Shown here: positions 1-5,990 of the stretch, piece by piece | Layout of the letters: every line of letters starts with the position of its first letter | How positions within the stretch are numbered: position 1 is the first letter of the stretch | NCBI GenBank assembly: GCA_015520475.1 | Contig: WAQA01000236.1 | Span: forward strand, 1 to 6,566 | DNA from: Candidatus Bathyarchaeota archaeon | GTDB taxonomy: Archaea; Thermoproteota; Bathyarchaeia; Bathyarchaeales; WAQA01 | Direction of reading: 5' to 3' | Length of the DNA stretch: 6,566 bases | Notes under the pieces: generated by a model | What the model saw: only the letters and a program-made list of their open reading frames with translations | Database searches by the model: none | What the model was told of the DNA's origin: nothing | Position numbers and translations under genes: made by a program

Positions 1-2
1 CG

Positions 3-65
3 ATAGAGGAGTATGAGAAGAGGAAACGTGAACTCCAAGAGGAAATAGATAAGATATGGATGTAG
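3..65 (+). CDS. C-terminal end of an unidentified protein (5' partial)
   Basis: The frame is open from the window edge and ends at TAG 63-65. It encodes 20 residues, beginning IEEYEKRKREL and ending DKIWM. The stretch is strongly charged and its hydrophobic residues are spaced as in an amphipathic or coiled-coil helix. A charged helix ending in a short hydrophobic tail occurs at the end of many proteins, so no family can be named. It is in the same orientation as the ligase gene and ends 67 bases before that start, so co-transcription is possible but unproven. The reading frame is the only evidence, and its length is short. Confidence 0.5.
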   Translation: MEEYEKRKRELQEEIDKIWM

Positions 66-132
66 ACGCTGTTAGGATTTAAGGATAGATTAATCCGTAA
101 AGCCTCTCCATATTTATATCTGGATATGGGAA

Positions 133-1815
133 ATGGAATTCTATTCTCTAGCTAGCCTCTGTGAGAGAGTATCATCTGTAACCAAGCGAAACGTTAAGGT
201 TGGTATGGTAGCTGATTTCTTGAGGCAGCTGGAGCCTGGAGAGATTGAACCTGCAGTCTCTATGATTCTTGGACGTGTATTTCCAAGATGGGATCAAAGA
301 GAGCTTGATGTAAGCTGGATCTCACTAATCAATATAGTGAGGAGGCTATCAGGCGTCAGTAAAGATCACTTCCTAAAAATCTTTAAGGATGAGGGTGATG
401 TAGGCGAAACAGTTGAGAGAATATTCAGGACATGCAGGATTAAGAGGCAATCAGTCCTCTTCGAGAAGCCCCTCACAATAATGGAGGTTAGAAGAATACT
501 TGAGTCTGTTGCTGAATCCTCAGGTCACGGCTCAAGGGAACGGAAGGAAAGATTGATTGAGGCGTTGCTTGGAAGGGCGAATCCATTAGAAGCCAAGTAC
601 ATCACAAAGATAATTATCGGTGAGATGAGAACAGGCTTCCAGGAGGGCCTCATGGAAGCAGCAGTCTCGAAAGCATTCAATCTTCCATTAGAACTTGTAC
701 AGCGGGCCTCCCTCCTAACCGGCGATGTAGCTGAGGTGGCGGCTATCTGCCGATTAGAAGGTGAAGATGCCCTCTCAAGGATCAACCTAAAAGTCTTCAA
801 GCCTGTTAAGCCTATGCTTGCTCAGATGGCCAGCAGCCTTGAAGAAGCCATTAAGGAGCATGGTGGACGATCAGCATTAGAGTATAAACTGGACGGGGCT
901 AGAATCCAGATCCATAAGTCCAGAGATAAAGTTAGAATCTTCAGTCGTAGACTCACTGATGTTACGGTTAGCCTCCCAGAAATCTCGCAGATGATAAGAG
1001 GGAACGTTAAGGCTGGAGAATGCATCCTTGAGGGGGAGGTTATAGCTGTAGGCGCTGACGACCATCCATTGCCGTTCCAGCATCTCATGAGGCGTTTCCG
1101 CAGGGTCTCTGATGTGGAGGATATGATGAGGGAGATCCCAATCAAATTATACCTATTCGACATTTTATATGTTGATGGCGAGAGCATGATTGATCAGCCA
1201 TACATCAAGAGAAGAGAGCGTCTCAGAAGAGTAGCTGGGAGGATACCGTTAACGGATCAGATCGTTACGGATAGCCTACGTGAAGCCGAGAGATTCTTTA
1301 AGGAGGCTATAGATCTGGGGCATGAGGGGGTTGTTGTGAAGAGGCTTGACAGTCCATACACTCCAGGGGTTAGAGGTAAACATTGGTTCAAGATAAAGGA
1401 GGTTCTTGAACCATTAGATCTCGTAATAGTTGCTGCGGAGTATGGTTATGGGAGGAGGCATGGTCTACTATCAGATTATTATCTTGCGGCGAGAGATGAG
1501 GATACTGGAAGATTCATGATAGTTGGGAAGACCTTCAAAGGCTTAACTGATAGGGAGATCATTGAGATGACTAAAAGGTTAAGGGAGATATCTATTGGGG
1601 AGGAGGGTAACAGGGTATATGTTCAACCGAAGATAGTGGTTGAAGTAGCATATAATGAGATCCAGAGAAGCCCAAAATATGAATGTGGCATGGCTCTAAG
1701 ATTCGCTAGGATAACGAGGATCAGGGATGACAAGTCAGTGGATGAGGCTGATACAATCCAGAAGGTCAGAGGAATATTTGAGGAGCAATTCAAGAAGAAG
1801 TCCAGATATGACTGA
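133..1815 (+). CDS. lig: ATP-dependent DNA ligase (archaeal type)
   Basis: Seals nicks in duplex DNA during Okazaki fragment joining and repair, through a lysyl-AMP intermediate. The 560 residues match the usual archaeal length. Domains in order are: an N-terminal DNA-binding domain (about 1-215, with the conserved GEMRTG at 163-168), the adenylation domain (about 220-425) and the C-terminal OB fold. All nucleotidyltransferase motifs are visible: motif I KLDGAR with the AMP-accepting Lys252, motif III FSRRLTDVT (270-278), motif IIIa LEGEV (299-303), motif IV EGVVVKR (398-404), motif V WFKIK (418-422) and motif VI near ALRFARITRIRDDK (521-534). The start is chosen because the residues from MEFYSL onward align with the family N-terminus. 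No Shine-Dalgarno is evident. The AT-rich TTTATATC at 113-120 is too close to the start for an ordinary TATA box. ATP is the probable cofactor from family knowledge. The gene is intact. Confidence 0.97.
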   Translation: MEFYSLASLCERVSSVTKRNVKVGMVADFLRQLEPGEIEPAVSMILGRVFPRWDQRELDVSWISLINIVRRLSGVSKDHFLKIFKDEGDVGETVERIFRTCRIKRQSVLFEKPLTIMEVRRILESVAESSGHGSRERKERLIEALLGRANPLEAKYITKIIIGEMRTGFQEGLMEAAVSKAFNLPLELVQRASLLTGDVAEVAAICRLEGEDALSRINLKVFKPVKPMLAQMASSLEEAIKEHGGRSALEYKLDGARIQIHKSRDKVRIFSRRLTDVTVSLPEISQMIRGNVKAGECILEGEVIAVGADDHPLPFQHLMRRFRRVSDVEDMMREIPIKLYLFDILYVDGESMIDQPYIKRRERLRRVAGRIPLTDQIVTDSLREAERFFKEAIDLGHEGVVVKRLDSPYTPGVRGKHWFKIKEVLEPLDLVIVAAEYGYGRRHGLLSDYYLAARDEDTGRFMIVGKTFKGLTDREIIEMTKRLREISIGEEGNRVYVQPKIVVEVAYNEIQRSPKYECGMALRFARITRIRDDKSVDEADTIQKVRGIFEEQFKKKSRYD

Positions 1816-1823
1816 GGGGAATC

Positions 1824-1852
1824 GATTAAAAGTCTCCTCTAAAGATTAATTA
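1824..1852 (+). promoter_or_regulatory. candidate TATA elements ahead of pyrE
   Basis: Two TATA-like stretches lie in the 61-base gap after the ligase stop: TTAAAAG (1826-1832) and GATTAATTA (1844-1852). Taking the usual archaeal spacing of about 26 bases, the second would place the transcript start near 1874. That coincides with the cluster of possible pyrE start codons and suggests a leaderless mRNA, in line with the lack of a Shine-Dalgarno here. The call rests on pattern only. Confidence 0.35.
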
Positions 1853-1876
1853 GTCTGGTTTGAGTTTCTTGTTGTG

Positions 1877-2506
1877 ATGGCTATGGATATTAAAAGATTA
1901 GCGGAGACCCTTTATTCTTCAGGGGCTATCAAGTTCGGCTGCTTCAAGTTGAAGTCAGGGATTGAAAGTCCCTACTACATTGATCTTTCATGGCTCCTCT
2001 CATCCCCGGAGGACTTCAGATACGTTGTTAATTCTGTGGCGGAGATGATCAGGGAGATAACCTCCAACATAAAAGTGGATAAGCTAGCCACGATAGAGCT
2101 GAAGGGTGCATTGCTCCTGCCGAGTATAGCAAGCGAATTAAACATTCCATGCCTCGTTGTGAGGAAGGAGGAGAAGACCTATGGTTTAACAGGTAGAATC
2201 TCAGGTGGAACTGTTGAGCGTGGAGACAAAATAATATTCTTCGATGATGTGGTTACGGATGCTAAATCTAAGATTGAAGGGATGAGGCCCCTAGAGGATC
2301 TTGGAGGGGAAGTATGCGCTGTAGTAACTGTGGTTGATCGCGAGCAGGGTGGAAGGGAGAACCTTGAGCGGATGGGCTACAAATTCCACTCTCTAGCGAA
2401 GATTACAGATTTGATTGAAGCCCTATTGGATCTTGGCGTGATCTCGGAAGAGGCTGCCTCCAACATCCTAGACTACGTTCAGAAGCGCCGTAACCCCATC
2501 TGCTAA
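1877..2506 (+). CDS. pyrE: orotate phosphoribosyltransferase
   Basis: Transfers the phosphoribosyl group of PRPP to orotate to give OMP, the fifth step of de novo pyrimidine synthesis, in the cytoplasm. Numbered from this start (209 residues, a normal length), the evidence is: the N-terminal GAIKFGCFKLKSG (17-29) and SPYYIDL segment (31-37) typical of OPRT, the VRKEEKTYGLTGRI flexible loop (95-108) that carries catalytic charged residues, the PRPP-binding stretch IIFFDDVVTDAKSK (119-132), and VVDREQGGRENLE (151-163) near the C-terminus. The PRPP motif is unusual: TDAKS replaces the common TTGGS-like end. Possible starts are GTG 1874, ATG 1877 and ATG 1883. The last matches the family N-terminus (MDIKRLAETLY) best, and no ribosome site separates them. 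It lies 61 bases after lig. No other pyrimidine gene is in the window. Confidence 0.92.
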   Translation: MAMDIKRLAETLYSSGAIKFGCFKLKSGIESPYYIDLSWLLSSPEDFRYVVNSVAEMIREITSNIKVDKLATIELKGALLLPSIASELNIPCLVVRKEEKTYGLTGRISGGTVERGDKIIFFDDVVTDAKSKIEGMRPLEDLGGEVCAVVTVVDREQGGRENLERMGYKFHSLAKITDLIEALLDLGVISEEAASNILDYVQKRRNPIC

Positions 2507-2510
2507 TTCA

Positions 2511-2535
2511 CCCCTCTCTTCAACAAGGGGCTTAG
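2511..2535 (+). terminator. weak hairpin after pyrE
   Basis: CCCCT (2511-2515) can pair with AGGGG (2526-2530) around a 10-base loop, starting four bases after the pyrE stop. A modest T run follows only at 2541-2544. The stem is short and archaeal termination depends mainly on T tracts, so this is a low-confidence call. Confidence 0.25.
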
Positions 2536-2559
2536 CGACATTTTGTAAATAGGTTCTCC

Positions 2560-2574
2560 GGAAAGGTTTATCTA
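2560..2574 (+). promoter_or_regulatory. candidate BRE/TATA promoter of pgiA
   Basis: A purine-rich GGAAAGG directly precedes TTTATCTA (2568-2575), resembling a BRE plus TATA box. The expected transcript start is near 2597, giving a leader of about 25 bases. That leader contains AGGCGGT (2608-2614), one mismatch from AGGAGGT, seven bases before the pgiA ATG at 2622. TATA, start site and ribosome site are therefore spaced coherently. Confidence 0.5.
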
Positions 2575-2621
2575 CTTAATCTCCCTTATCTTCTCTATCC
2601 GGTTTATAGGCGGTTAGATCC

Positions 2622-3206
2622 ATGACTGATTTTAATAATAAGCCGTTCTCTGTGAGGTTGGGCGGGGAGACAGGGATCAATCCATACAGGCAGGTTATTG
2701 AGAGGAGACTCAGCGACCTATCAAACTATTTCCAGAACCGTAAACTTGTAGATGAGATGCTTAAGAGAGGTGAAAACCCAAAAATATATGAGGTTTACGA
2801 GATTCCTCAACCGTCAAGAAGCGGCCTAATCAATGTGAGCTGTACAATTCTATATCCAGGCAAGATAGGGGATGAATACTACTTTACAAAGGGGCACTTC
2901 CACGTTAAGGAGGCAAGCGAAGTCTACATTGGACTTAAAGGGGAGGGTATGGTGCTTATGCAGAGCGCTGATGGAACGTTTAAGAGTGAGAACCTTAAAC
3001 CGGGCGTACTCATCTATATACCGCCCAGCATGGCTCATAGAACCGTGAATGTAGGCGGGGAGAAACTTGTCTTTTTAGCGCTCTTCCCCTCGGATGCCGG
3101 TCACGATTACGGAAGCATCGAGGAATCCGGATTCGCCAAGATAGTTGTCGAAGAGAATGGGAAACCATCACTGAAAGATAACCCGAACTTCCCTAAGAAT
3201 ATATAA
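2622..3206 (+). CDS. pgiA: cupin-type glucose-6-phosphate isomerase
   Basis: Interconverts glucose 6-phosphate and fructose 6-phosphate in the cytoplasm. It belongs to the metal-dependent single-domain cupin family of archaea, unrelated to the classical isomerase. The 194 residues are the family length. The first signature is TKGHFH (89-94) followed by EVY (100-102), giving metal ligands His92, His94 and Glu100. The second is PPSMAHRTVN (134-143), with ligand His139. The FPSDAGHDYGSI segment (155-166) and the near C-terminal DNP are also characteristic. The interval between His94 and Glu100 is five residues, against the six I recall for the family signature, so the metal loop is slightly short. 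The start is supported by the ribosome site AGGCGGT seven bases upstream. It has its own promoter and seems monocistronic. The gene is intact. Confidence 0.96.
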   Translation: MTDFNNKPFSVRLGGETGINPYRQVIERRLSDLSNYFQNRKLVDEMLKRGENPKIYEVYEIPQPSRSGLINVSCTILYPGKIGDEYYFTKGHFHVKEASEVYIGLKGEGMVLMQSADGTFKSENLKPGVLIYIPPSMAHRTVNVGGEKLVFLALFPSDAGHDYGSIEESGFAKIVVEENGKPSLKDNPNFPKNI

Positions 3207-3650
3207 GGACGCTTTATCCGTGGCTTTGAACTATAAGATTCCATGTCAGCTTGAATATTCTCTGTAGATGCTTATTGATCAGCCCTCAGATCCCCGGCTT
3301 ATCGAATATCTGGGCTGGAATGGAAAGGTAGAGTTGCCGTTTGACGCTCCTCCGCTAAGAGTAGAGGGTTTCTCGTTTTTCCTCAGCCCCTTTTTAACAC
3401 GATTCGCCTTATGATTCAAACCATAAGCTTTCTCGTCTAAGATTCTGGTGATGTATGGTTCGATCATTATGCCTGTAGAATTATGGATGGGTGAGTCAGT
3501 CTATCCGCCGAAGCTATATATCGACTGGAGCGGCTGGAAGACTGTGTATAGGATGTGGAGTGACGTTTCCATAAGAATCGAATCTTAATCGAGGATTCGG
3601 GAAATTCTTATATCTAACTTCTCCACTCTATCTTTCTGTCTCGGTGGTTT
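3207..3650. other. gene-poor interval; possible relic of a coding sequence
   Basis: This 444-base gap has no convincing intact gene or tRNA. On the + strand one frame is open almost throughout but has three internal stops. It comprises GTG 3220 to TAG 3265, then ATG 3268 to TGA 3412 (48 codons, starting MLIDQPSDPRLIEYLGWNGK), then TAA 3424, then 3427 to TAA 3586 (with ATG 3451; it includes PPKLYIDWSGWK). The pieces share one register and look protein-like, which would fit a decayed gene. However, 45-50 codon openings also arise by chance. TATAAG at 3231-3236 could serve ATG 3268. A 62-codon minus-strand opening (3279-3467) overlaps it and lacks a ribosome site. CGAATC (3579-3584) and GATTCG (3594-3599) form a small inverted repeat. 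The last 50 bases hold the promoter of the next gene. Confidence 0.3.
3608..3647 (+). promoter_or_regulatory. candidate promoter and ribosome site of the first four-helix membrane gene
   Basis: TTATATCT (3608-3615) is a good TATA-like box and would place the transcript start near 3638. GGTGG (3643-3647) then lies in the leader, six bases before ATG 3654. The same CGGTGG hexamer precedes the CcdA-like gene (4867-4872). This spacing selects ATG 3654 over the TTG three bases earlier. Confidence 0.5.
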
Positions 3651-3653
3651 TTG

Positions 3654-4247
3654 ATGAGTAAAAGGGATGTGAGTGTCCACTATAAAGAAGTGCTCGGAGA
3701 GTCTAGAGAGCTTATTATGAAGACTCTTCCATCATTGGCTCTGAACATAACTGTAACTGTCATAGTATGGCTCTTCAGCCGTTTAGCATTCCTATCGATC
3801 ACTTTCGGGGCTGGCTCCTATCCTCCCACCTTAACCGAGACCCTGAACATCATCATATTACTTGTTATCCTTGTATTCGTAGGCAGGATACTTGTCGATG
3901 CACGTAGACTAATTAATGGATTCTCAGGGTTAATTGCCTGTAACCTGAAGTCGAGGGATAAGATATCGGTTGATGAGATCAGACGTTATAGGAGTGCCTT
4001 CGGGGGAATCCTATATGTTATGGCTGTTTCAATGATCTTCCTGCTTCTTAATGATTACTTGACTAGGATGAGCCCTCTCCTCTCCGGATCCGCCCTAATG
4101 ATCCTAGTTCTATGGTCTATATATCAGATATACTCATCTCTACGGGTTATTTCAGGTGAGATTGGAAGGTACATGGCTGACTTGGCTGAGAGGTTCAGTG
4201 AGGCTGGACTGGGCGAGTCCACTGGAGGGTATGGGGGGAAGCGATGA
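3654..4247 (+). CDS. four-helix membrane protein of unknown function
   Basis: I recognise no named family. The 197 residues show four hydrophobic segments at about 26-50, 62-81, 116-133 and 141-160. A charged N-terminus comes first, a basic connecting loop between helices 2 and 3 (KSRDKISVDEIRRYR, 99-113) lies in the middle, and a 37-residue tail begins as an amphipathic helix and ends Gly-rich (TGGYGGKR). The positive residues put both ends and the middle loop in the cytoplasm. No catalytic motif or metal-binding cluster is visible; there is a single Cys (96) in the loop. The next gene, 43 bases downstream, encodes a shorter protein with matching layout and an alignable second half, so the pair probably arose by duplication and may act together. 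The ATG start is set by GGTGG six bases upstream. That it is a real gene is well supported; any role is open. Confidence 0.8.
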   Translation: MSKRDVSVHYKEVLGESRELIMKTLPSLALNITVTVIVWLFSRLAFLSITFGAGSYPPTLTETLNIIILLVILVFVGRILVDARRLINGFSGLIACNLKSRDKISVDEIRRYRSAFGGILYVMAVSMIFLLLNDYLTRMSPLLSGSALMILVLWSIYQIYSSLRVISGEIGRYMADLAERFSEAGLGESTGGYGGKR

Positions 4248-4279
4248 ATTAATATGGATCTGTCTTAAGGCTTGTGGAT

Positions 4280-4285
4280 GGTGAT
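4280..4285 (+). promoter_or_regulatory. ribosome binding site selecting a TTG start
   Basis: GGTGAT matches the core of the archaeal consensus GGAGGTGAT and sits five bases before TTG 4291. The overlapping ATG at 4284 opens a frame that stops after five codons (ATG ATC ATT GAA GAT TAA), and the later in-frame ATG 4324 has only a too-close GAGGGG. TTG 4291 is therefore the preferred start. Confidence 0.5.
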
Positions 4286-4290
4286 GATCA

Positions 4291-4764
4291 TTGAAGATTA
4301 AGAGGAGTCATAGATCTGAGGGGATGTCTAGGGTGGATGCTAGATTCTCAACTGAATCGGTCAATCTCTTAACTGCCATCCTAATATGGCTGCTTGGAGT
4401 TAACATTTATGTCCCAGCGGCATTTGAGGTTGAACAGACATATCTCCCAATGATATGTAGCTTAACGATCCTCGTGGCGTTCTCCTTCTTTATCTTTAAG
4501 GGAGCAAGATCATTCAATCTTCTCCTATCATCCCTCTTATCCCTCCTTTTAGGTATCTGCCAGAGAAGAGGTGTCAAGGCTTCACCGGACAATATGAGGG
4601 CGGTGTTCAAGGGATTGACATCCATAATCACAGTCTTGATCCTATACTGCTTCTATCAGCCGCTGCTGATGGTGATCAGTCCTACGGTTGAAGGGCTCCT
4701 CTTCACATTCATTATCCTCTGGATCCTCTACACTGTAATGGTTATTCTCGGCAGGCTCAAGTGA
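4291..4764 (+). CDS. second four-helix membrane protein, diverged paralogue of its neighbour
   Basis: Function unknown. The 157 residues carry a basic N-terminus (MKIKRSHRSEG), hydrophobic segments at about 23-43, 51-69, 108-129 and 132-153, and a further hydrophobic, Ser/Leu-rich stretch (75-90) that may lie along or in the membrane. The loop before helix 3 is basic (QRRGVK, 91-96), placing it inside. From Phe106 to Leu153 it aligns without gaps to Phe116-Leu163 of the upstream protein, with 11 identities in 48, including S-P, G and L-W..Y positions. An A-R pair after helix 2 also matches. This suggests a tandem duplication. The start is TTG, chosen from the GGTGAT site. The gap to the previous gene is 43 bases, so one operon is likely. 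A T run after the stop may end it. Confidence 0.75.
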   Translation: MKIKRSHRSEGMSRVDARFSTESVNLLTAILIWLLGVNIYVPAAFEVEQTYLPMICSLTILVAFSFFIFKGARSFNLLLSSLLSLLLGICQRRGVKASPDNMRAVFKGLTSIITVLILYCFYQPLLMVISPTVEGLLFTFIILWILYTVMVILGRLK

Positions 4765-4790
4765 AGGCTGTCGCTACGAATATTTCAGTG

Positions 4791-4802
4791 TCTTCTGTTT
4801 TT
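4791..4802 (+). terminator. T-rich candidate terminator
   Basis: TCTTCTGTTTTT, 26 bases after the stop of the second four-helix membrane gene, is a pyrimidine/T tract of the kind that ends archaeal transcripts. It sits before the promoter of the CcdA-like gene and so would separate the two transcription units. No hairpin is needed or seen. Confidence 0.35.
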
Positions 4803-4819
4803 GCTCTTATATTAATCTT

Positions 4820-4852
4820 AAATAGATATGTTTAAATATGACATATCTATTT
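4820..4852. repeat. perfect 12-bp inverted repeat, probable operator
   Basis: AAATAGATATGT (4820-4831) is the exact reverse complement of ACATATCTATTT (4841-4852), with a 9-base spacer TTAAATATG. The arms are 21 bp apart centre to centre, two helical turns, as expected for a dimeric repressor on one DNA face. The spacer and its edge contain the best TATA candidate (TTTAAATAT, 4831-4839) for the gene starting at 4878, so a bound protein would block TBP. ArsR-type metal sensors use AT-rich palindromes of this general kind, but no regulator gene is in the window. The repeat is certain; its role is inferred. Confidence 0.75.
4831..4839 (+). promoter_or_regulatory. candidate TATA box of the CcdA-like operon
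   Basis: TTTAAATAT lies at the centre of the inverted repeat 4820-4852. A transcript start is expected near 4861, giving a leader of about 17 bases that holds the ribosome site GGTGG (4868-4872), five bases before ATG 4878. A second AT-rich stretch at 4808-4816 is a weaker alternative. Confidence 0.5.
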
Positions 4853-4877
4853 TAGAAAATAATTATCGGTGGACAGA

Positions 4878-5990
4878 ATGACAAAACTGAAAGAGTCTGA
4901 GAGGAGGATGCGAGTATACCTTGCGCTCTCCTCCTTCATCCTCTTCACAACCTTTCTGATAGGCATATTCTGGCTTGCAACATCGCCTGCGGAGACCGTT
5001 ACTTTAACCCTCTCATACGCAGCCGGCCTCTCCATGATAGTGCTGCCATGCACCCTTCCACTCGTATTCGTCATTGTGCCATTGAGTATGGGTGAGAAGT
5101 ATAAGAAGGGCCTCCTGATGGCCATCCTCTTCAGTTCAGGCCTAATAATCACGCTTACCCTATACGGAGTAGCCGTCGCCCTGCTAGGTCAAGTATTCGC
5201 TCTACCAACCGTTGTGCAAGCCCTATACTTAATGGCAGGCATACTTGCATGGATATTCGGCCTCTCAGAGCTCAACCTCATCCACTTCAAGATGCCCACA
5301 TACGGCAGGATACCAAGATTCATCCAGCGTCAACCAGACCTATTCAAGGCCTTCTTCTTAGGTCTATTCCTTGGGAATGCAGGTTTAGGCTGTCCAAACC
5401 CGGCGACATACGTGATCCTAACCTACATAGCTGCGACTGGAAATATACTCTACGGTGCAGCTCTACAGTTCGTGAATGGGATAGGAAGATCCATCCCCCT
5501 AATCTTCTTCTCGATCCTAGGTATATTAGGTGTCAACGCTGTAGGCGGCATAATGAAGAGGAAGATAACTATCCATAAGGCAACGGGATGGGGCTTAATC
5601 TTTTTCGGTGCAATACTCATCGTCTGGGGAGCCTTCGGACATTACTGGTTTCTGTTCACGCCGATCCATACGACATGGACTAGAACATTCGGAAGCTTCA
5701 GCGGTGAAGTTGCCGAGTACGAATGCTGCATAGAACCTCCATGCAAGACATGCTCGGCTGGCGAGTGGATATGGGATGATGGAGCCTGCAGATGCCGGGC
5801 TGAACTGGAACAGGGTAACCTAAAGAATGTATGTCCAGAATGTAAGGCTGGACTTGCTGAGGGCCGTGGAGTACTTGATATCGCAAGGAGAACTGAGAGG
5901 CCTGCTCTAGGATCGCTTGTTACACTCATCCTCCTCCCAGCAGCCTGGTATATCTGGAAGAAACCTTTCAGCAAAAAGGAGGTGAAGTAA
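4878..5990 (+). CDS. CcdA/DsbD-type thiol-disulfide transporter with extra eight-cysteine outer domain
   Basis: Likely moves reducing equivalents from cytoplasmic thioredoxin-like proteins across the membrane. From ATG 4878 it has 370 residues: a first helix (14-34), then a six-helix CcdA-like core (about 41-260). The core's two redox cysteines sit in LPCTLPL (Cys58) and GLGCPNP (Cys172), 114 residues apart. Basic loops at 72-77, 137-157 and 226-234 point inside by the positive-inside rule. Residues about 261-342 are then outside and contain eight cysteines (283, 284, 289, 292, 304, 306, 319, 322) in the order CC-x4-C-x2-C-x11-C-x-C-x12-C-x2-C. A final helix (343-360) returns to a basic cytoplasmic tail. 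CcdA proteins normally end after the core, so the outer domain and anchor are an addition. The GTG at 4869 lies inside the ribosome site and is rejected. The next gene overlaps by one base and repeats the cysteine domain. Confidence 0.88.
   Translation: MTKLKESERRMRVYLALSSFILFTTFLIGIFWLATSPAETVTLTLSYAAGLSMIVLPCTLPLVFVIVPLSMGEKYKKGLLMAILFSSGLIITLTLYGVAVALLGQVFALPTVVQALYLMAGILAWIFGLSELNLIHFKMPTYGRIPRFIQRQPDLFKAFFLGLFLGNAGLGCPNPATYVILTYIAATGNILYGAALQFVNGIGRSIPLIFFSILGILGVNAVGGIMKRKITIHKATGWGLIFFGAILIVWGAFGHYWFLFTPIHTTWTRTFGSFSGEVAEYECCIEPPCKTCSAGEWIWDDGACRCRAELEQGNLKNVCPECKAGLAEGRGVLDIARRTERPALGSLVTLILLPAAWYIWKKPFSKKEVK
5977..5985 (+). promoter_or_regulatory. strong internal ribosome binding site
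   Basis: AGGAGGTGA, a full match to the anti-Shine-Dalgarno, lies inside the last codons of the CcdA-like gene, four bases before ATG 5990. With the TAATG stop/start overlap it implies coupled and probably efficient translation of the small cysteine-rich protein. It is the strongest ribosome site in the window. Confidence 0.8.

Noticed and set aside
113..120. TTTATATC as the TATA box of the ligase gene
   Set aside because: It ends only 12 bases before ATG 133; normal TATA spacing would put transcription start inside the gene.
3457..3466. GGTTCGATCA resembling a tRNA T-loop
   Set aside because: The T-arm does not close with CC, and no acceptor, D or anticodon arm can be folded around it.
3279..3467. 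62-codon minus-strand open frame
   Set aside because: It has no ribosome site or clear promoter, a low-complexity Ser/Gly-rich end, and overlaps a more protein-like + frame; a chance opening is the simpler reading.
4281..4319. C/D box guide RNA: GTGATGA (C box) and CTGA (D box)
   Set aside because: The span is only 39 bases, there are no internal D'/C' boxes and no terminal stem, and the C-box match is explained by the GGTGAT ribosome site of the TTG-start gene.
5249..5578. 109-codon + frame inside the CcdA-like gene
   Set aside because: Its product is rich in Arg/His/Pro/Gln with no hydrophobic pattern, while the other frame gives well-formed membrane helices; it is an out-of-frame shadow.
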